Shown: positions 17,751-26,551 of the stretch, one piece after another
Position numbering within the stretch: position 1 is the first letter of the stretch
Layout of the letters: every line of letters starts with the position of its first letter
Source of the DNA: Blautia luti
GTDB lineage: Bacteria > Bacillota > Clostridia > Lachnospirales > Lachnospiraceae
Assembly (NCBI RefSeq): GCF_033096465.1
Contig: NZ_AP028156.1
Location: 777,501 to 841,500 of the forward strand
Reading direction: 5' to 3'
Length of the DNA: 64,000 bases
Notes under the pieces: model-generated
Databases searched by the model: none
The model's input: only the letters and a program-made list of their open reading frames with translations
What the model was told of the DNA's origin: nothing
Made by a program: the position numbers and the translations under genes

Positions 17751-18923
17751 ATGGACTACGCAAAAGAATCTTTAAAAATGCATTATGACTTAAAAGGTAA
17801 AATTGAGGTTGTATCAAGAGCCAAAGTAGATTCCAAAGATGCTTTAAGCCTTGCTTACACACCGGGTGTTGCTCAGCCTTGTCTGGAGATCCAGAAGGAT
17901 GTAAACAAGAGTTATGATCTGACAAGACGTTGGAATACAGTTGCTGTTGTAACAGACGGAACTGCGGTACTTGGACTGGGAGATATCGGACCGGAAGCAG
18001 GTATGCCTGTTATGGAAGGCAAATGTGTACTCTTTAAAGAATTCGGCGGTGTAGATGCGATTCCGCTCTGCGTCCGCAGTAAAGATGTTGATGAGATCGT
18101 TAAGACAGTAAGTCTTCTGGCCGGATCCTTTGGAGGAATCAACCTTGAGGATATTTCCGCACCGAGATGTTTTGAAATCGAAAAGAAACTGAAAGAATGC
18201 TGTGATATTCCGATCTTCCACGATGACCAGCACGGAACAGCAGTTATCACACTTGCAGGTGTTATCAATGCGCTGAAACTGGTTGGCAAGAAGCTTGATG
18301 AAGTGAAGATCGTTACTTCCGGAGCAGGTGCTGCAGGTATCGCTATTATCAAACTGTTAATGTCCATGGGACTTAAAAACGTAATCATGACAGACAGAAA
18401 GGGTGCAATCTACGAAGGCAGAGAAGGATTAAACCCGATTAAAGAAGAGATGGCTAAGATTACAAACTTCAACAAAGAGAAAGGTACTCTTGCAGAAGTG
18501 ATCAAAGGCGCAGACATCTTCATCGGTGTATCCGCACCTGGAACACTGACACAGGATATGGTTCGCACAATGGCAAAAGATCCGATCATCTTTGCATGCG
18601 CAAACCCAACACCTGAAATTTTCCCAGACGAAGCAAAAGCAGCAGGCGCAGCAGTTGTTTCCACAGGACGTTCCGATTATCCAAACCAGGTAAACAATGT
18701 ACTCTGTTTCCCGGGACTCTTCCGTGGTGTACTGGACGCAAGAGCATCGGATGTTAACGATGAAATGAAAGTTGCAGCAGCATACGCCATCGCAGGTCTG
18801 GTAAGTGACGAAGAATTAAGTGCAGAATACATTCTTCCGGCTGCATTTGACCCACGTGTAAAAGATGCTGTAGCTAAAGCAGTAGCAGAAGCAGCCATAA
18901 AATCAGGTGTAGCAAGAATCTGA
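17751..18923 (+). CDS. NAD(P)-dependent malic enzyme (oxaloacetate-decarboxylating)
   Basis: This 390-aa short-form bacterial malic enzyme converts malate to pyruvate and CO2. Catalytic Tyr36 lies in LAYTPGVAQP and Lys91 in MEGKCVLFKEF. Metal-binding acids are in ISAPRCFEIE and DDQHGTA, and the Rossmann glycines are in TSGAGAAGIA (about 189-198). SD GAAGGGAG precedes the ATG. It appears monocistronic, with terminators on both sides. Cofactor preference cannot be read with confidence. Confidence 0.95.
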   Translation: MDYAKESLKMHYDLKGKIEVVSRAKVDSKDALSLAYTPGVAQPCLEIQKDVNKSYDLTRRWNTVAVVTDGTAVLGLGDIGPEAGMPVMEGKCVLFKEFGGVDAIPLCVRSKDVDEIVKTVSLLAGSFGGINLEDISAPRCFEIEKKLKECCDIPIFHDDQHGTAVITLAGVINALKLVGKKLDEVKIVTSGAGAAGIAIIKLLMSMGLKNVIMTDRKGAIYEGREGLNPIKEEMAKITNFNKEKGTLAEVIKGADIFIGVSAPGTLTQDMVRTMAKDPIIFACANPTPEIFPDEAKAAGAAVVSTGRSDYPNQVNNVLCFPGLFRGVLDARASDVNDEMKVAAAYAIAGLVSDEELSAEYILPAAFDPRVKDAVAKAVAEAAIKSGVARI

Positions 18924-18968
18924 TCAGATTAGCGGCAGCTGATTAAATGTAATAGAATAAAATATCAG

Positions 18969-19017
18969 AATCCCCCTGTATTTGTGTGAAAACATAATAG
19001 CAGGGGGATTTTTTTGA
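18969..19017. terminator. Terminator after malic enzyme, shared with the convergent AraC gene
   Basis: AATCCCCCTG pairs with CAGGGGGATT, followed by a run of seven T on the plus strand. The convergent gene ends at 19019. Confidence 0.85.
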
Positions 19018-19018
19018 A

Positions 19019-19891
19019 CTACATTGCTGAAGTCGAAACTTCTGACTTTTGATAATTTCTGCGGATCTGCGTAGGAGTGTCCCCGAAATGTTCCTGAAAC
19101 ATCTGCCGAAACAGTTTATAATTGGTAAATCCATGTCTCTCCAGGATCACATGAACGGGATCTGTGGTAGAGATGAGATCACGATAAATAAAAGAAAGCC
19201 TGTATTCATTCTGATATTCCAGAAAAGTAACCCCCATCCTTTTTTTGAAAAAACGGCAGAAATATCCTGTCTGCAGATAAGCAATCTCTGAAATTTCTGC
19301 CAGAGATATTGGACGCTGGTAATGATCCGCGATATATTTGAGAACCACATTCAACCTGTCCAGATCCTTCTTCTTCTGGCTGAGATCACTTTGAAAAACT
19401 TTCACACTGAAGTTATGATACAGCTGAAAAAGCAGCTCGAAGATCAGACTGTTGAAACGCATGATAAAACCATCCGGCCGGATCTCATCAATGATCTGCA
19501 TCTGTTCCAGAACAGTACAGAGCATGGCTGTTTTCGTACTGCGGACAGGATCTGTGCTGGTATGATCCAGTATAAAAAGCAGCTGCTGAACATTGGGGAT
19601 ATATTTTTCCATAAAATCAAGAGGGATCTGCAGAACGATCGCCTTATTGGGATTGGTACATTTCGTAGAATGCAGGACATTAGCGTTGATCAGCGTACAG
19701 TCGCCGGGATGGATGGTGAAACTTCGGGATTCAACAGTGATATCCAGGGAACCTTCCTGCATATAAATGATCTCCACAGCCCGGTGCCAGTGAGGCGGAA
19801 TATAACTGCCCTGGTCAATAGAAGTATAAAAACGCACATTGGTAATATCCGACACATCTATGATCTCATAAGAATTTTCTGTTCTTTTCAT
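19019..19891 (-). CDS. AraC-family transcriptional regulator with cupin sensor
   Basis: The product is about 290 aa. It has an N-terminal cupin-type ligand-binding domain (HWHRAVEIIYMQEGSL, then HPGDCTLINANVLHS) and a C-terminal double helix-turn-helix (ISLAEISEIAYLQTGYFCRFF and VILERHGFTNYKLFRQMF). The start at 19891 has GGAG 10 nt upstream; a start 45 nt earlier is possible. The gene is divergent from a GH43 xylosidase and a GH13 glucosidase, so it is likely their sugar-responsive activator. Confidence 0.9.
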   Translation of the reverse strand: MKRTENSYEIIDVSDITNVRFYTSIDQGSYIPPHWHRAVEIIYMQEGSLDITVESRSFTIHPGDCTLINANVLHSTKCTNPNKAIVLQIPLDFMEKYIPNVQQLLFILDHTSTDPVRSTKTAMLCTVLEQMQIIDEIRPDGFIMRFNSLIFELLFQLYHNFSVKVFQSDLSQKKKDLDRLNVVLKYIADHYQRPISLAEISEIAYLQTGYFCRFFKKRMGVTFLEYQNEYRLSFIYRDLISTTDPVHVILERHGFTNYKLFRQMFQEHFGDTPTQIRRNYQKSEVSTSAM

Positions 19892-20124
19892 AATCCATTT
19901 TCTCCATAAAATATCTGATGAAAATCTATCCGTCAATTATCATATCATAGTTTCTTTACAGCAGGCAATGGGAATAACACGGACAAAAGAGAATATCGAC
20001 CTATATATTTGTCCTTATTATGCCTGACGTCTGCCAGTTATTTATGATAAGATAAAGTCGTCAAACAAACAGATAGAAGATTAAACAGATAATAATAAAA
20101 GAAACATACAAGGAGGAAAAGAAT
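19892..20124. promoter_or_regulatory. Divergent control region, AraC gene / xylosidase
   Basis: It contains GGACAAAAGAG (about 19982) and TTTGTCCTTATTATG (about 20008), whose GGACAAA cores face each other. Together with the GTCAAAATAA repeats at 21799, these are candidate AraC half-sites. The promoter boxes themselves are not clear. Confidence 0.35.
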
Positions 20125-21771
20125 ATGATCCGGAATCCAATACTTCCAGGCTTTAACCCAGATCCGTGCATCTGCAGGAAAGGAGACGACTATTACCTCG
20201 CAGTTTCCACTTTCGAGTGGTTCCCGGGAATCCCGGTTTATCATTCCAGAGACTTAAAGAACTGGGAATTATATACCCACGTACTGACAGATGATGAGAA
20301 AGTAGACCTGAAGAAACTTCCAAGTGCCAAAGGAGTCTGGGCACCGTGTCTGACTTACTGTGAGCAGGAAGACATGTTCTATGTTGTTTACGGAGTCATG
20401 AATTCCATGAACGCCAGATATTTCGATGTAGACAATTTCATGATCTGCGCGAAAGACATTAAAGGACCATGGAGCGAACCTGTATATCTTCATTCTTCAG
20501 GTTTCGATGCATCTATGTTCCACGATACAAACGGAAAGAAATATATTGTATCTCTGGAATGGGAGACAAGAGAGGGCTACGAGAAGCCAGGCGCTATCTG
20601 CATGGTAGAATATGATCCTGAGAAGAAAGAAATCGTAGGATATCCGAAACGGATCTGGTGGGGCGGTACAGATAGAGGATGTATCGAAGCACCGCATCTG
20701 ACCAAACGCGGCGAGTATTATTATATTATGTGTGCAGAAGGCGGCACAGGCTACAATCACTGTGTTACAATGGGACGCTCCAGAAATGTCTGGGGACCAT
20801 ATGAAAAAGATCCGAAAAACCCGATTGTTACCAGTGTACCTGGAGAATCTTATGAAAGACAGGACCCGGATCATCTGAAACCGAAATATTATAATCCGGA
20901 ATCCATTTTACAGAAATCCGGTCATGGAAGTTATGTGGAACTTCCTACAGGAGAAGTATATCTGGTACATCTCTGTGCAAGGCCATTTGTGCCGGAACTT
21001 CGCTGCACACTGGGACGTGAGACTGCCATTCAGAAAATGATGTGGACAGAGGATAACTGGCTTCGTATGGCTGATGGAAGTAATCTGGCGAAAATGGAAG
21101 TGCCGGAAAGCTCCCTTCCCGAATATCCGGTAGAAAAGACTCCGGATTTCGATGATTTCGACGAGGATGCGCTTGGAAACTTTTATTATTCTCCAAGGAT
21201 TATGCCGGAGAGATTTGCAGATGTAAAAGCACGTAAGGGATATGTAAGACTTCGCGGACAGGAATCCCGAACTTCTTTAAATAAAGTAAGTATTCTTGCC
21301 AGAAAGCTTACCAGCGTATATGCAAGGATCACTACAAAAATGGAATTCGTGCCGGAAGTACATCAGCACAGTGCAGGTTTGATCCTTTATTACGACAACA
21401 TGAACTATATCAACCTTCGTAAATATTACAGTGAAACACTGGGTCAGAGCGCATTATCTATTATTCATCTGGAAAATGGAGTAAAAACAGAGTTTCTGAA
21501 TACCAGAATTCCGGTGGAAGATAAGCCAATTTATCTGAGACTTTATATTGAAGGACGTAAATCCTGGTTCGAGTGGAGCTATGATGGCGAAAATTATGAG
21601 AAGATCGGAAGAATTTTTGACACCACCAGATTTTCTGATGAATACTGTAAATACGGCGAATTCACTGGAACCATGGTAGGAATTACCTGTGCAGACCGTG
21701 TACTTCATAAGAAATGTGCAGATTTCGATTTCTTTGAATATAAAGCAGATGAAAGTCGTCAGGTTGAGTAA
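20125..21771 (+). CDS. Glycoside hydrolase family 43 beta-xylosidase (subfamily 11-like)
   Basis: The 548-aa protein starts MIRNPILPGFNPDPCI. The catalytic triad fits the characterised Selenomonas/Bacillus xylosidases: base Asp13 in NPDP, pKa-modulating Asp128 in SGFDAS, and acid Glu188 in GCIEAPH. An N-terminal five-bladed propeller (about 1-320) is followed by a C-terminal beta-sandwich (about 340-540). No signal peptide is present, so it works in the cytoplasm on imported xylo-oligosaccharides. AAGGAGG precedes the ATG. The neighbouring AraC gene probably controls it. Confidence 0.93.
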   Translation: MIRNPILPGFNPDPCICRKGDDYYLAVSTFEWFPGIPVYHSRDLKNWELYTHVLTDDEKVDLKKLPSAKGVWAPCLTYCEQEDMFYVVYGVMNSMNARYFDVDNFMICAKDIKGPWSEPVYLHSSGFDASMFHDTNGKKYIVSLEWETREGYEKPGAICMVEYDPEKKEIVGYPKRIWWGGTDRGCIEAPHLTKRGEYYYIMCAEGGTGYNHCVTMGRSRNVWGPYEKDPKNPIVTSVPGESYERQDPDHLKPKYYNPESILQKSGHGSYVELPTGEVYLVHLCARPFVPELRCTLGRETAIQKMMWTEDNWLRMADGSNLAKMEVPESSLPEYPVEKTPDFDDFDEDALGNFYYSPRIMPERFADVKARKGYVRLRGQESRTSLNKVSILARKLTSVYARITTKMEFVPEVHQHSAGLILYYDNMNYINLRKYYSETLGQSALSIIHLENGVKTEFLNTRIPVEDKPIYLRLYIEGRKSWFEWSYDGENYEKIGRIFDTTRFSDEYCKYGEFTGTMVGITCADRVLHKKCADFDFFEYKADESRQVE

Positions 21772-21798
21772 AATTTAAGTAGATATGCCTGGGCAATA

Positions 21799-21863
21799 AT
21801 GTCAAAATAATAGACAAATATGTCAAAATAAGGGTGGATATTTCTGAGATATAGCAATATAAT
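21799..21863 (+). promoter_or_regulatory. Promoter with paired direct repeats upstream of the GH13 gene
   Basis: ATGTCAAAATAA occurs at 21799-21810 and again at 21820-21831. The starts are 21 bp apart, two helical turns, as expected for AraC-type operators. A perfect -10 TATAAT is at 21858-21863, but its -35 (TGGATA, 17 nt away) is poor, which fits an activator-dependent promoter. Confidence 0.5.
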
Positions 21864-21902
21864 CAACTCAGTGTGAAAATTAATTTAAGGAGGATTTTTA
21901 CA

Positions 21903-23471
21903 ATGGGACTGCCATCATGGTTGGAGAATATTGTTTTTTATGAAATTTACCCACAGAGTTTTCTGGATACAGACGGGGATGGAATTGGAAATATTCAGGG
22001 AATCATTCGGAAACTGGATTATATCAAAGATTTAGGCTGTGACGGAATCTGGCTGAACCCGTGTTTTGCATCACCATTTTATGATGCAGGATATGATGTG
22101 GCTGACTATAAAAAGGTAGCACCACGTTATGGAACCAATGAGGACTTAAAGGAACTGTTCCAGAAAGCACATGAAAAAGGAATGAAAGTTCTGCTTGACC
22201 TTGTTCCAGGGCATACTTCCACAGAACATGAATGGTTTAAAGAGTCCTGCAAAGCAGAAAAGAATGAATATACAGATCGTTATGTATGGACGAATAACAT
22301 CTGGGATGATTTTAAAGATGTTGGAAGTATCACAGGAAGCATCCGTGGTTTTTCTTCCAGAAACGGCTGTTGTGCTGTAAACTTCTTTTCTGTGCAGCCG
22401 GCCCTGAATTTCGGCTTTGCCAGATGTGACAAAGAATGGCAGCAGCCAATGGATGCACCCGGACCAATGGCCACAAGGGAAGCTATGAAAGATGTCATGC
22501 GCTTCTGGATGTCCATGGGATGTGATGGTTTCCGTGTGGATATGGCAGGTTCACTGGTAAAGAATGATGATGACCAGGAGGGAACAATTGCTTTATGGCA
22601 GGATTTTCGTAAATTTATGGATGAAGAATTTCCGGAGTGTGCCCTTCTTTCCGAGTGGGGAGATCCGGGACGTTCTTTAAAAGGCGGTTTTCATATGGAT
22701 TTCCTTCTGCACTTCGGACCATCTCATTACCTGGATCTGTTCCGTGCAAAAGAACCTTATTTTTCAAGAAGAGGAAAGGGAGATATTTCTGAATTCGTAA
22801 AAACATATGAAGAAAACTATGCAGCCACAAACAGAGAAGGGCTGATGTGCATCCCGTCCGGAAATCACGACATGATCCGTATCAAAGAAACGTTGGATGA
22901 CGAAGAAATCAAGATTGCATTTGCATTTCTGTTATCTGTACCTGGAGCACCGTTTATTTACTATGGAGACGAAATTGGTATGAAATATCTGTCCGGTATC
23001 GAATCTGTAGAAGGCGGTTTTGAACGTACCGGTTCCAGAAGCCCGATGCAGTGGAATCACAGTGCAAACGCAGGATTTTCAAGCTGTAAACCGGAAGAAC
23101 TTTATATTCAGATTGATCCTGATAAAAATCGTCCGACAGCCCAGGATGCGCTGGAAGGCCAGAACAGCCTGTACACGGAAGTGAGGAAACTGATCGCAGT
23201 GAGAAAAGAGCATCAGGCATTACAGAACACAGCGCCAATGGAATTTGTATATGTAAAAGAATCCGCATATCCACTGGTATATAAGAGAACAGGAAAAGAA
23301 GAAACTGTCTATATTGTGCTGAACCCATCCGGACAGGATGTGGAATGTGAAGCAGAGATTCCGGAAAACGCACAGGTGATCTACTCCAATCACGACGAAG
23401 CGTTTTATGCAGAAGGTGTATGGAAAGTGCCTGCAGCTTCAGCTACTTATCTGGCTGTTTCGAACAAATAA
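21903..23471 (+). CDS. GH13 alpha-glucosidase/alpha-amylase family protein
   Basis: The 522-aa protein has a (beta/alpha)8 barrel beginning YEIYPQSFLDTDGDGIGN. The catalytic nucleophile is Asp213 in GFRVDMA, the acid/base is Glu251 in LLSEWGDP, and the transition-state pair is H322/D323 in GNHD. Domain C ends near 520. There is no signal peptide, so it is a cytoplasmic oligosaccharide hydrolase. The start at 21903 has AAGGAGG upstream. It follows the GH43 gene but has its own candidate promoter. The exact substrate (alpha-1,4 versus alpha-1,6) is not decided by the sequence. Confidence 0.88.
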   Translation: MGLPSWLENIVFYEIYPQSFLDTDGDGIGNIQGIIRKLDYIKDLGCDGIWLNPCFASPFYDAGYDVADYKKVAPRYGTNEDLKELFQKAHEKGMKVLLDLVPGHTSTEHEWFKESCKAEKNEYTDRYVWTNNIWDDFKDVGSITGSIRGFSSRNGCCAVNFFSVQPALNFGFARCDKEWQQPMDAPGPMATREAMKDVMRFWMSMGCDGFRVDMAGSLVKNDDDQEGTIALWQDFRKFMDEEFPECALLSEWGDPGRSLKGGFHMDFLLHFGPSHYLDLFRAKEPYFSRRGKGDISEFVKTYEENYAATNREGLMCIPSGNHDMIRIKETLDDEEIKIAFAFLLSVPGAPFIYYGDEIGMKYLSGIESVEGGFERTGSRSPMQWNHSANAGFSSCKPEELYIQIDPDKNRPTAQDALEGQNSLYTEVRKLIAVRKEHQALQNTAPMEFVYVKESAYPLVYKRTGKEETVYIVLNPSGQDVECEAEIPENAQVIYSNHDEAFYAEGVWKVPAASATYLAVSNK

Positions 23472-23531
23472 ATATAAAACTTGAAAACGGTGAGTTTTTA
23501 TAGTATTGTAAGTGTTACGACACTTTGAATC

Positions 23532-23559
23532 AGAGACTGTCATGAGGCAGTCTCTTTTT
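23532..23559 (+). terminator. Terminator after the GH13 gene
   Basis: AGAGACTG pairs with CAGTCTCT, followed by TTTT. Confidence 0.8.
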
Positions 23560-23585
23560 ATGAGACAGGATGAGGGGGGGATTTT

Positions 23586-24992
23586 ATGGAGAGGACAAAA
23601 GAAAGATCACTGTTTTTCAGGAAATTTATCGGTGATAAAAAGTTTTACATGATGGTGCTGGCTGTGGCTGTTCCGATCATGATTCAGAATGGAATTACAA
23701 ATTTTGTAAGTCTTCTGGACAATATTATGATCGGACGGATAGGCACAGAGCAGATGTCAGGAGCTTCTATTGTGAACCAGCTGATCTTTGTATACAACCT
23801 GTGTATTTTCGGGGGAGTATCCGGTGCGGGAATTTTTACTGCTCAGTATTTCGGACAGAAGGATCATGAAGGTGTACGCCAGACCTTCCGGTATAAATTC
23901 TGGATGGCTGTGGTACTGACAATCGGGACGATCATTTTATTTCTGACAGCAGGAGAAAATCTGATCAGTATGTATCTGCAGGGAGAAGGAACACCTCAAC
24001 AGATTGCAGATACATTAAATTATGGAAAACAATATCTGCAGATTATGCTGATCGGTCTTCCGCCCTTTATGATGGTGCAGATCTATTCCAGTACATTGAG
24101 AGAATGCGGTGAGACAGTACTTCCAATGAAAGCAGGTGTTGTGGCAATCTGTGTGAATCTGCTGTTTAATTACCTGCTGATTTATGGAGCGTTCTTTTTC
24201 CCGAAACTGGGAGTGAGAGGTGCGGCAGTGGCTACTGTGTTATCCCGTTATGTAGAAGCTGCTATCGTGCTGAGCTGGACACACAGGCATACAGAGAAGA
24301 ATCCTTTTGCCAAAGGTTTATATCATACGTTGAAAGTCCCGGTAGGACTGACGAAGAAGATACTGGTTAAGGGAACTCCCCTTCTGTTTAATGAAACTTT
24401 ATGGGCTTCTGCTATGGCAATGCTAACTCAGTGTTATTCTGTACGCGGTCTGAATGTGGTTGCGTCTCTGAATATTTCCAACACTATTAATAATGTGTTT
24501 AATATTGTATTTATTGCTCTTGGAGATTCTGTGGCGATTATTGTAGGGCAGCTGCTGGGAGCAGGGGATATGAAGAAAGCCAGAGATACAGATAACAAAA
24601 TGATCGCATTTTCTGTGATATGCTGTACCTGTGTGGCGATTGTTATGTTTGTTATGGCACCGTTGTTTCCAATGCTTTACAACACCAATGATGAGGCAAG
24701 AGAACTGGCAAAATATCTGATCATGATCACTGCATTTTTTATGCCGCAGAATGCCTTTCTGCATGCCACTTATTTCACGCTGCGTTCAGGTGGAAAGACT
24801 ATTATCACATTCCTGTTTGACAGTGTATTTGTCTGGTGTGTCAGCGTACCTGTAGCATTTGTGCTGAGCCGTTTTACAGGAATCCATGTGCTGGCTATCT
24901 ATACCTGTGTACAGCTTGCTGATCTGATCAAATGTGTGATCGGATTTGTGCTTGTAAAGAAAGGTGTATGGCTTCAGAATATTATATCATAG
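23586..24992 (+). CDS. MATE-family multidrug/sodium antiporter
   Basis: The 468-aa protein has about 12 membrane segments in two similar halves, each opening with the family pattern (AVPIMIQNGITNFVSLLDNIMIGRIG near residue 30, and TPLLFNETLWASAMAMLTQCYSVRG near 265). It extrudes cationic or amphipathic compounds driven by Na+ or H+. A GGGGGGGA ribosome site precedes ATG 23586. It appears to be transcribed alone. Confidence 0.92.
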   Translation: MERTKERSLFFRKFIGDKKFYMMVLAVAVPIMIQNGITNFVSLLDNIMIGRIGTEQMSGASIVNQLIFVYNLCIFGGVSGAGIFTAQYFGQKDHEGVRQTFRYKFWMAVVLTIGTIILFLTAGENLISMYLQGEGTPQQIADTLNYGKQYLQIMLIGLPPFMMVQIYSSTLRECGETVLPMKAGVVAICVNLLFNYLLIYGAFFFPKLGVRGAAVATVLSRYVEAAIVLSWTHRHTEKNPFAKGLYHTLKVPVGLTKKILVKGTPLLFNETLWASAMAMLTQCYSVRGLNVVASLNISNTINNVFNIVFIALGDSVAIIVGQLLGAGDMKKARDTDNKMIAFSVICCTCVAIVMFVMAPLFPMLYNTNDEARELAKYLIMITAFFMPQNAFLHATYFTLRSGGKTIITFLFDSVFVWCVSVPVAFVLSRFTGIHVLAIYTCVQLADLIKCVIGFVLVKKGVWLQNIIS

Positions 24993-25009
24993 AATATGTA
25001 ACATTGGGC

Positions 25010-25039
25010 TTGACTAACTCATAGAGTATAGTGTATCAT
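25010..25039 (+). promoter_or_regulatory. Promoter driving the NiCo riboswitch and CDF gene
   Basis: TTGACT and TATCAT are separated by 18 nt. The transcript would start about 80 nt before the aptamer core. Confidence 0.55.
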
Positions 25040-25121
25040 CAGTGAAAGTCAGTGAGAAGCTGGCAGCAACTATTATTTTCTCTTTGCACTGCATTACATT
25101 CCAACAGAATGCGAGATCAAC

Positions 25122-25243
25122 AGTACAAACTGAGCAGGCGATGCCCGCAGGATGAGAGATCAATCATACTCAGGGCGTGGGGCCGGGCTGCACGAAGCGG
25201 CAGCAGATATGAATATTACAGACATATCTGTGGGACAGTGTAT
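25122..25243 (+). ncRNA. NiCo riboswitch (czcD motif) aptamer
   Basis: The conserved elements of the published NiCo aptamers appear in order: ACTGAGCAGGC at 25129, a P2 arm GATGCCC..GGGCGT with a long loop, GCCGGGCTGC at about 25182, a short hairpin CTGC-ACGAA-GCGGCAG, CAGATATG at about 25204, and ATCTGTGGGACAGT closing P1 at 25239. The family folds as a four-way junction that binds Co2+ or Ni2+ cooperatively. It precedes a CDF metal exporter, the canonical target. I matched it from memory of the family, not by a covariance search. Confidence 0.85.
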
Positions 25244-25270
25244 GTTCCGCAGGTGTGTCTTTTTGTTTTT
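25222..25270 (+). terminator. Expression-platform terminator of the NiCo riboswitch
   Basis: ACATATCTGTGGGA (25222-25235) can pair over all 14 positions with TTCCGCAGGTGTGT (25245-25258), using G-U wobbles, followed by TTTTTGTTTTT. Its 5' arm is the last helix and P1 strand of the aptamer, so aptamer and terminator exclude each other. Metal binding would therefore favour readthrough, the known ON logic. Confidence 0.8.
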
Positions 25271-25380
25271 AGAAAAGTATATTTCAGAAAATGAAAAGAC
25301 CCCGGGAAGACCGCACTTTGATAAGGAACAGGAGAGAATCTCCTGTGACGCAATGTATGTGACATAAGAAGAACCCGTAA

Positions 25381-25475
25381 GTTACTGTTCACTGGTAATA
25401 TCGCGCGAATTTATGCGATTAGCATAAATTCTGTGTATTGTGAAGCGTATTACTGGGCATGGAGAGAACAGTAAT
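25381..25475. mobile_element. MITE-like element, copy 1 (95 bp)
   Basis: The left terminal repeat is GTTACTGTTCAC; the right end GAGAACAGTAAT matches its complement at 10 of 12 positions. About 37 bp of the interior (GGTAATATCGCGCGAATTTATGC..) is the reverse complement of part of copy 2. The flanking 8-mers ACCCGTAA and ACTTGTGA agree at 5 of 8 positions, differing only by transitions, so they may be a decayed target duplication. It lies between the riboswitch terminator and the CDF start codon. Confidence 0.75.
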
Positions 25476-25502
25476 ACTTGTGAAATTAAGGAGGTCCTGG
25501 TT

Positions 25503-26471
25503 ATGGAACAGACAAGACAGATCAATATGATCAACAATAACATGGAAACGAAGAAATCATGGAAGGAGAGAAATGTGAAGAAGGAAGAACCTGCATGGGA
25601 ACATAAGGTGGCAATGAAAGTTTCCGGTGTGAGCATTGCAGTAAACCTTTTACTTTCACTGTTTAAACTACTTGCCGGAATCCTGGCACATTCAGGAGCC
25701 ATGATTTCAGATGCGATTCACTCTGCATCAGATGTAGGGAGCACCTTTGTGGTGATCGTAGGAGTGAATTTGTCCAGTAAAAAATCAGATAAAGAACATC
25801 AGTACGGACATGAACGTATGGAATGTGTATCTTCCATTATATTATCTGGACTGCTTCTGGCTACAGGTATCGGAATCGGTATGAATGGTATCGAAAACAT
25901 TATCAAAAGTACTTCAGGGGAGAGCATTGCAATTCCCGGAACTTTGGCACTGGTTGCAGCAGTAGTTTCCATCGTGGCAAAGGAGTGGATGTTCTGGTAT
26001 ACCAGAAGTGCTGCTAAGAAAATCAATTCCGGAGCATTGATGGCAGATGCATGGCATCATCGTTCAGATGCAATGTCTTCTGTAGGAGCATTTATCGGTA
26101 TTCTGGGAGCCAGACTTGGATTCCCGATTCTGGACCCTCTTGCCAGTGTGGCAATCTGTATCCTGATCGTAAAAGCATCTGTAGATATTTTTAAAGATGC
26201 TGTAGATAAAATGGTTGATCATTCCTGTGATGAAGCTACAGAGGAGAGCATGAGAAAAGTAATCTCGGAAGTAAAAGGAGTCAGAGGAATTGATCTTCTT
26301 CAGACGAGACTTTTTGGATCCAAGATGTATGTAGACATCGAAATTTCAGCAGAAGGTGACATTTCACTGAATGAAGCACATGATATTGCTGAGAATGTTC
26401 ATCATACCATTGAGGATAATTTTAAGGATGTCAAACATTGCATGGTACATGTGAACCCGGTGAATGAATAA
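25503..26471 (+). CDS. Cation diffusion facilitator (CDF) metal exporter
   Basis: The 322-aa protein has six membrane segments (about 35-225) and a C-terminal cytoplasmic ferredoxin-like domain (about 235-322, VRGIDLLQTRLFGSKMYVDIEI). Transport-site residues lie in TM2 (SDAIHSASD) and TM5 (DAWHHRSD). The upstream NiCo riboswitch implies Co2+/Ni2+ efflux. The start at 25503 is set by AAGGAGGT upstream. A MITE-like element separates gene and riboswitch without breaking the transcription path. A strong terminator follows. Confidence 0.92.
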   Translation: MEQTRQINMINNNMETKKSWKERNVKKEEPAWEHKVAMKVSGVSIAVNLLLSLFKLLAGILAHSGAMISDAIHSASDVGSTFVVIVGVNLSSKKSDKEHQYGHERMECVSSIILSGLLLATGIGIGMNGIENIIKSTSGESIAIPGTLALVAAVVSIVAKEWMFWYTRSAAKKINSGALMADAWHHRSDAMSSVGAFIGILGARLGFPILDPLASVAICILIVKASVDIFKDAVDKMVDHSCDEATEESMRKVISEVKGVRGIDLLQTRLFGSKMYVDIEISAEGDISLNEAHDIAENVHHTIEDNFKDVKHCMVHVNPVNE

Positions 26472-26486
26472 AATATACGAAAGAAT

Positions 26487-26547
26487 AAGATCCCTGCAGG
26501 ATTGTTTCCTCTTATCAGAGAGGAAACAATCCTGCAGGGATCTTTTG
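26487..26547. terminator. Bidirectional terminator between CDF and response regulator genes
   Basis: A near-perfect inverted repeat of about 26 bp, opening AAGATCCCTGCAGG and closing CCTGCAGGGATCTT, with a TATC loop and T run. It serves the convergent genes ending at 26471 and 26552. Confidence 0.95.
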
Positions 26548-26551
26548 AGTA

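Noticed and set aside
25052..25367. Two short plus-strand frames upstream of the CDF gene
   Set aside because: The stretch is explained by the NiCo riboswitch and its terminator.
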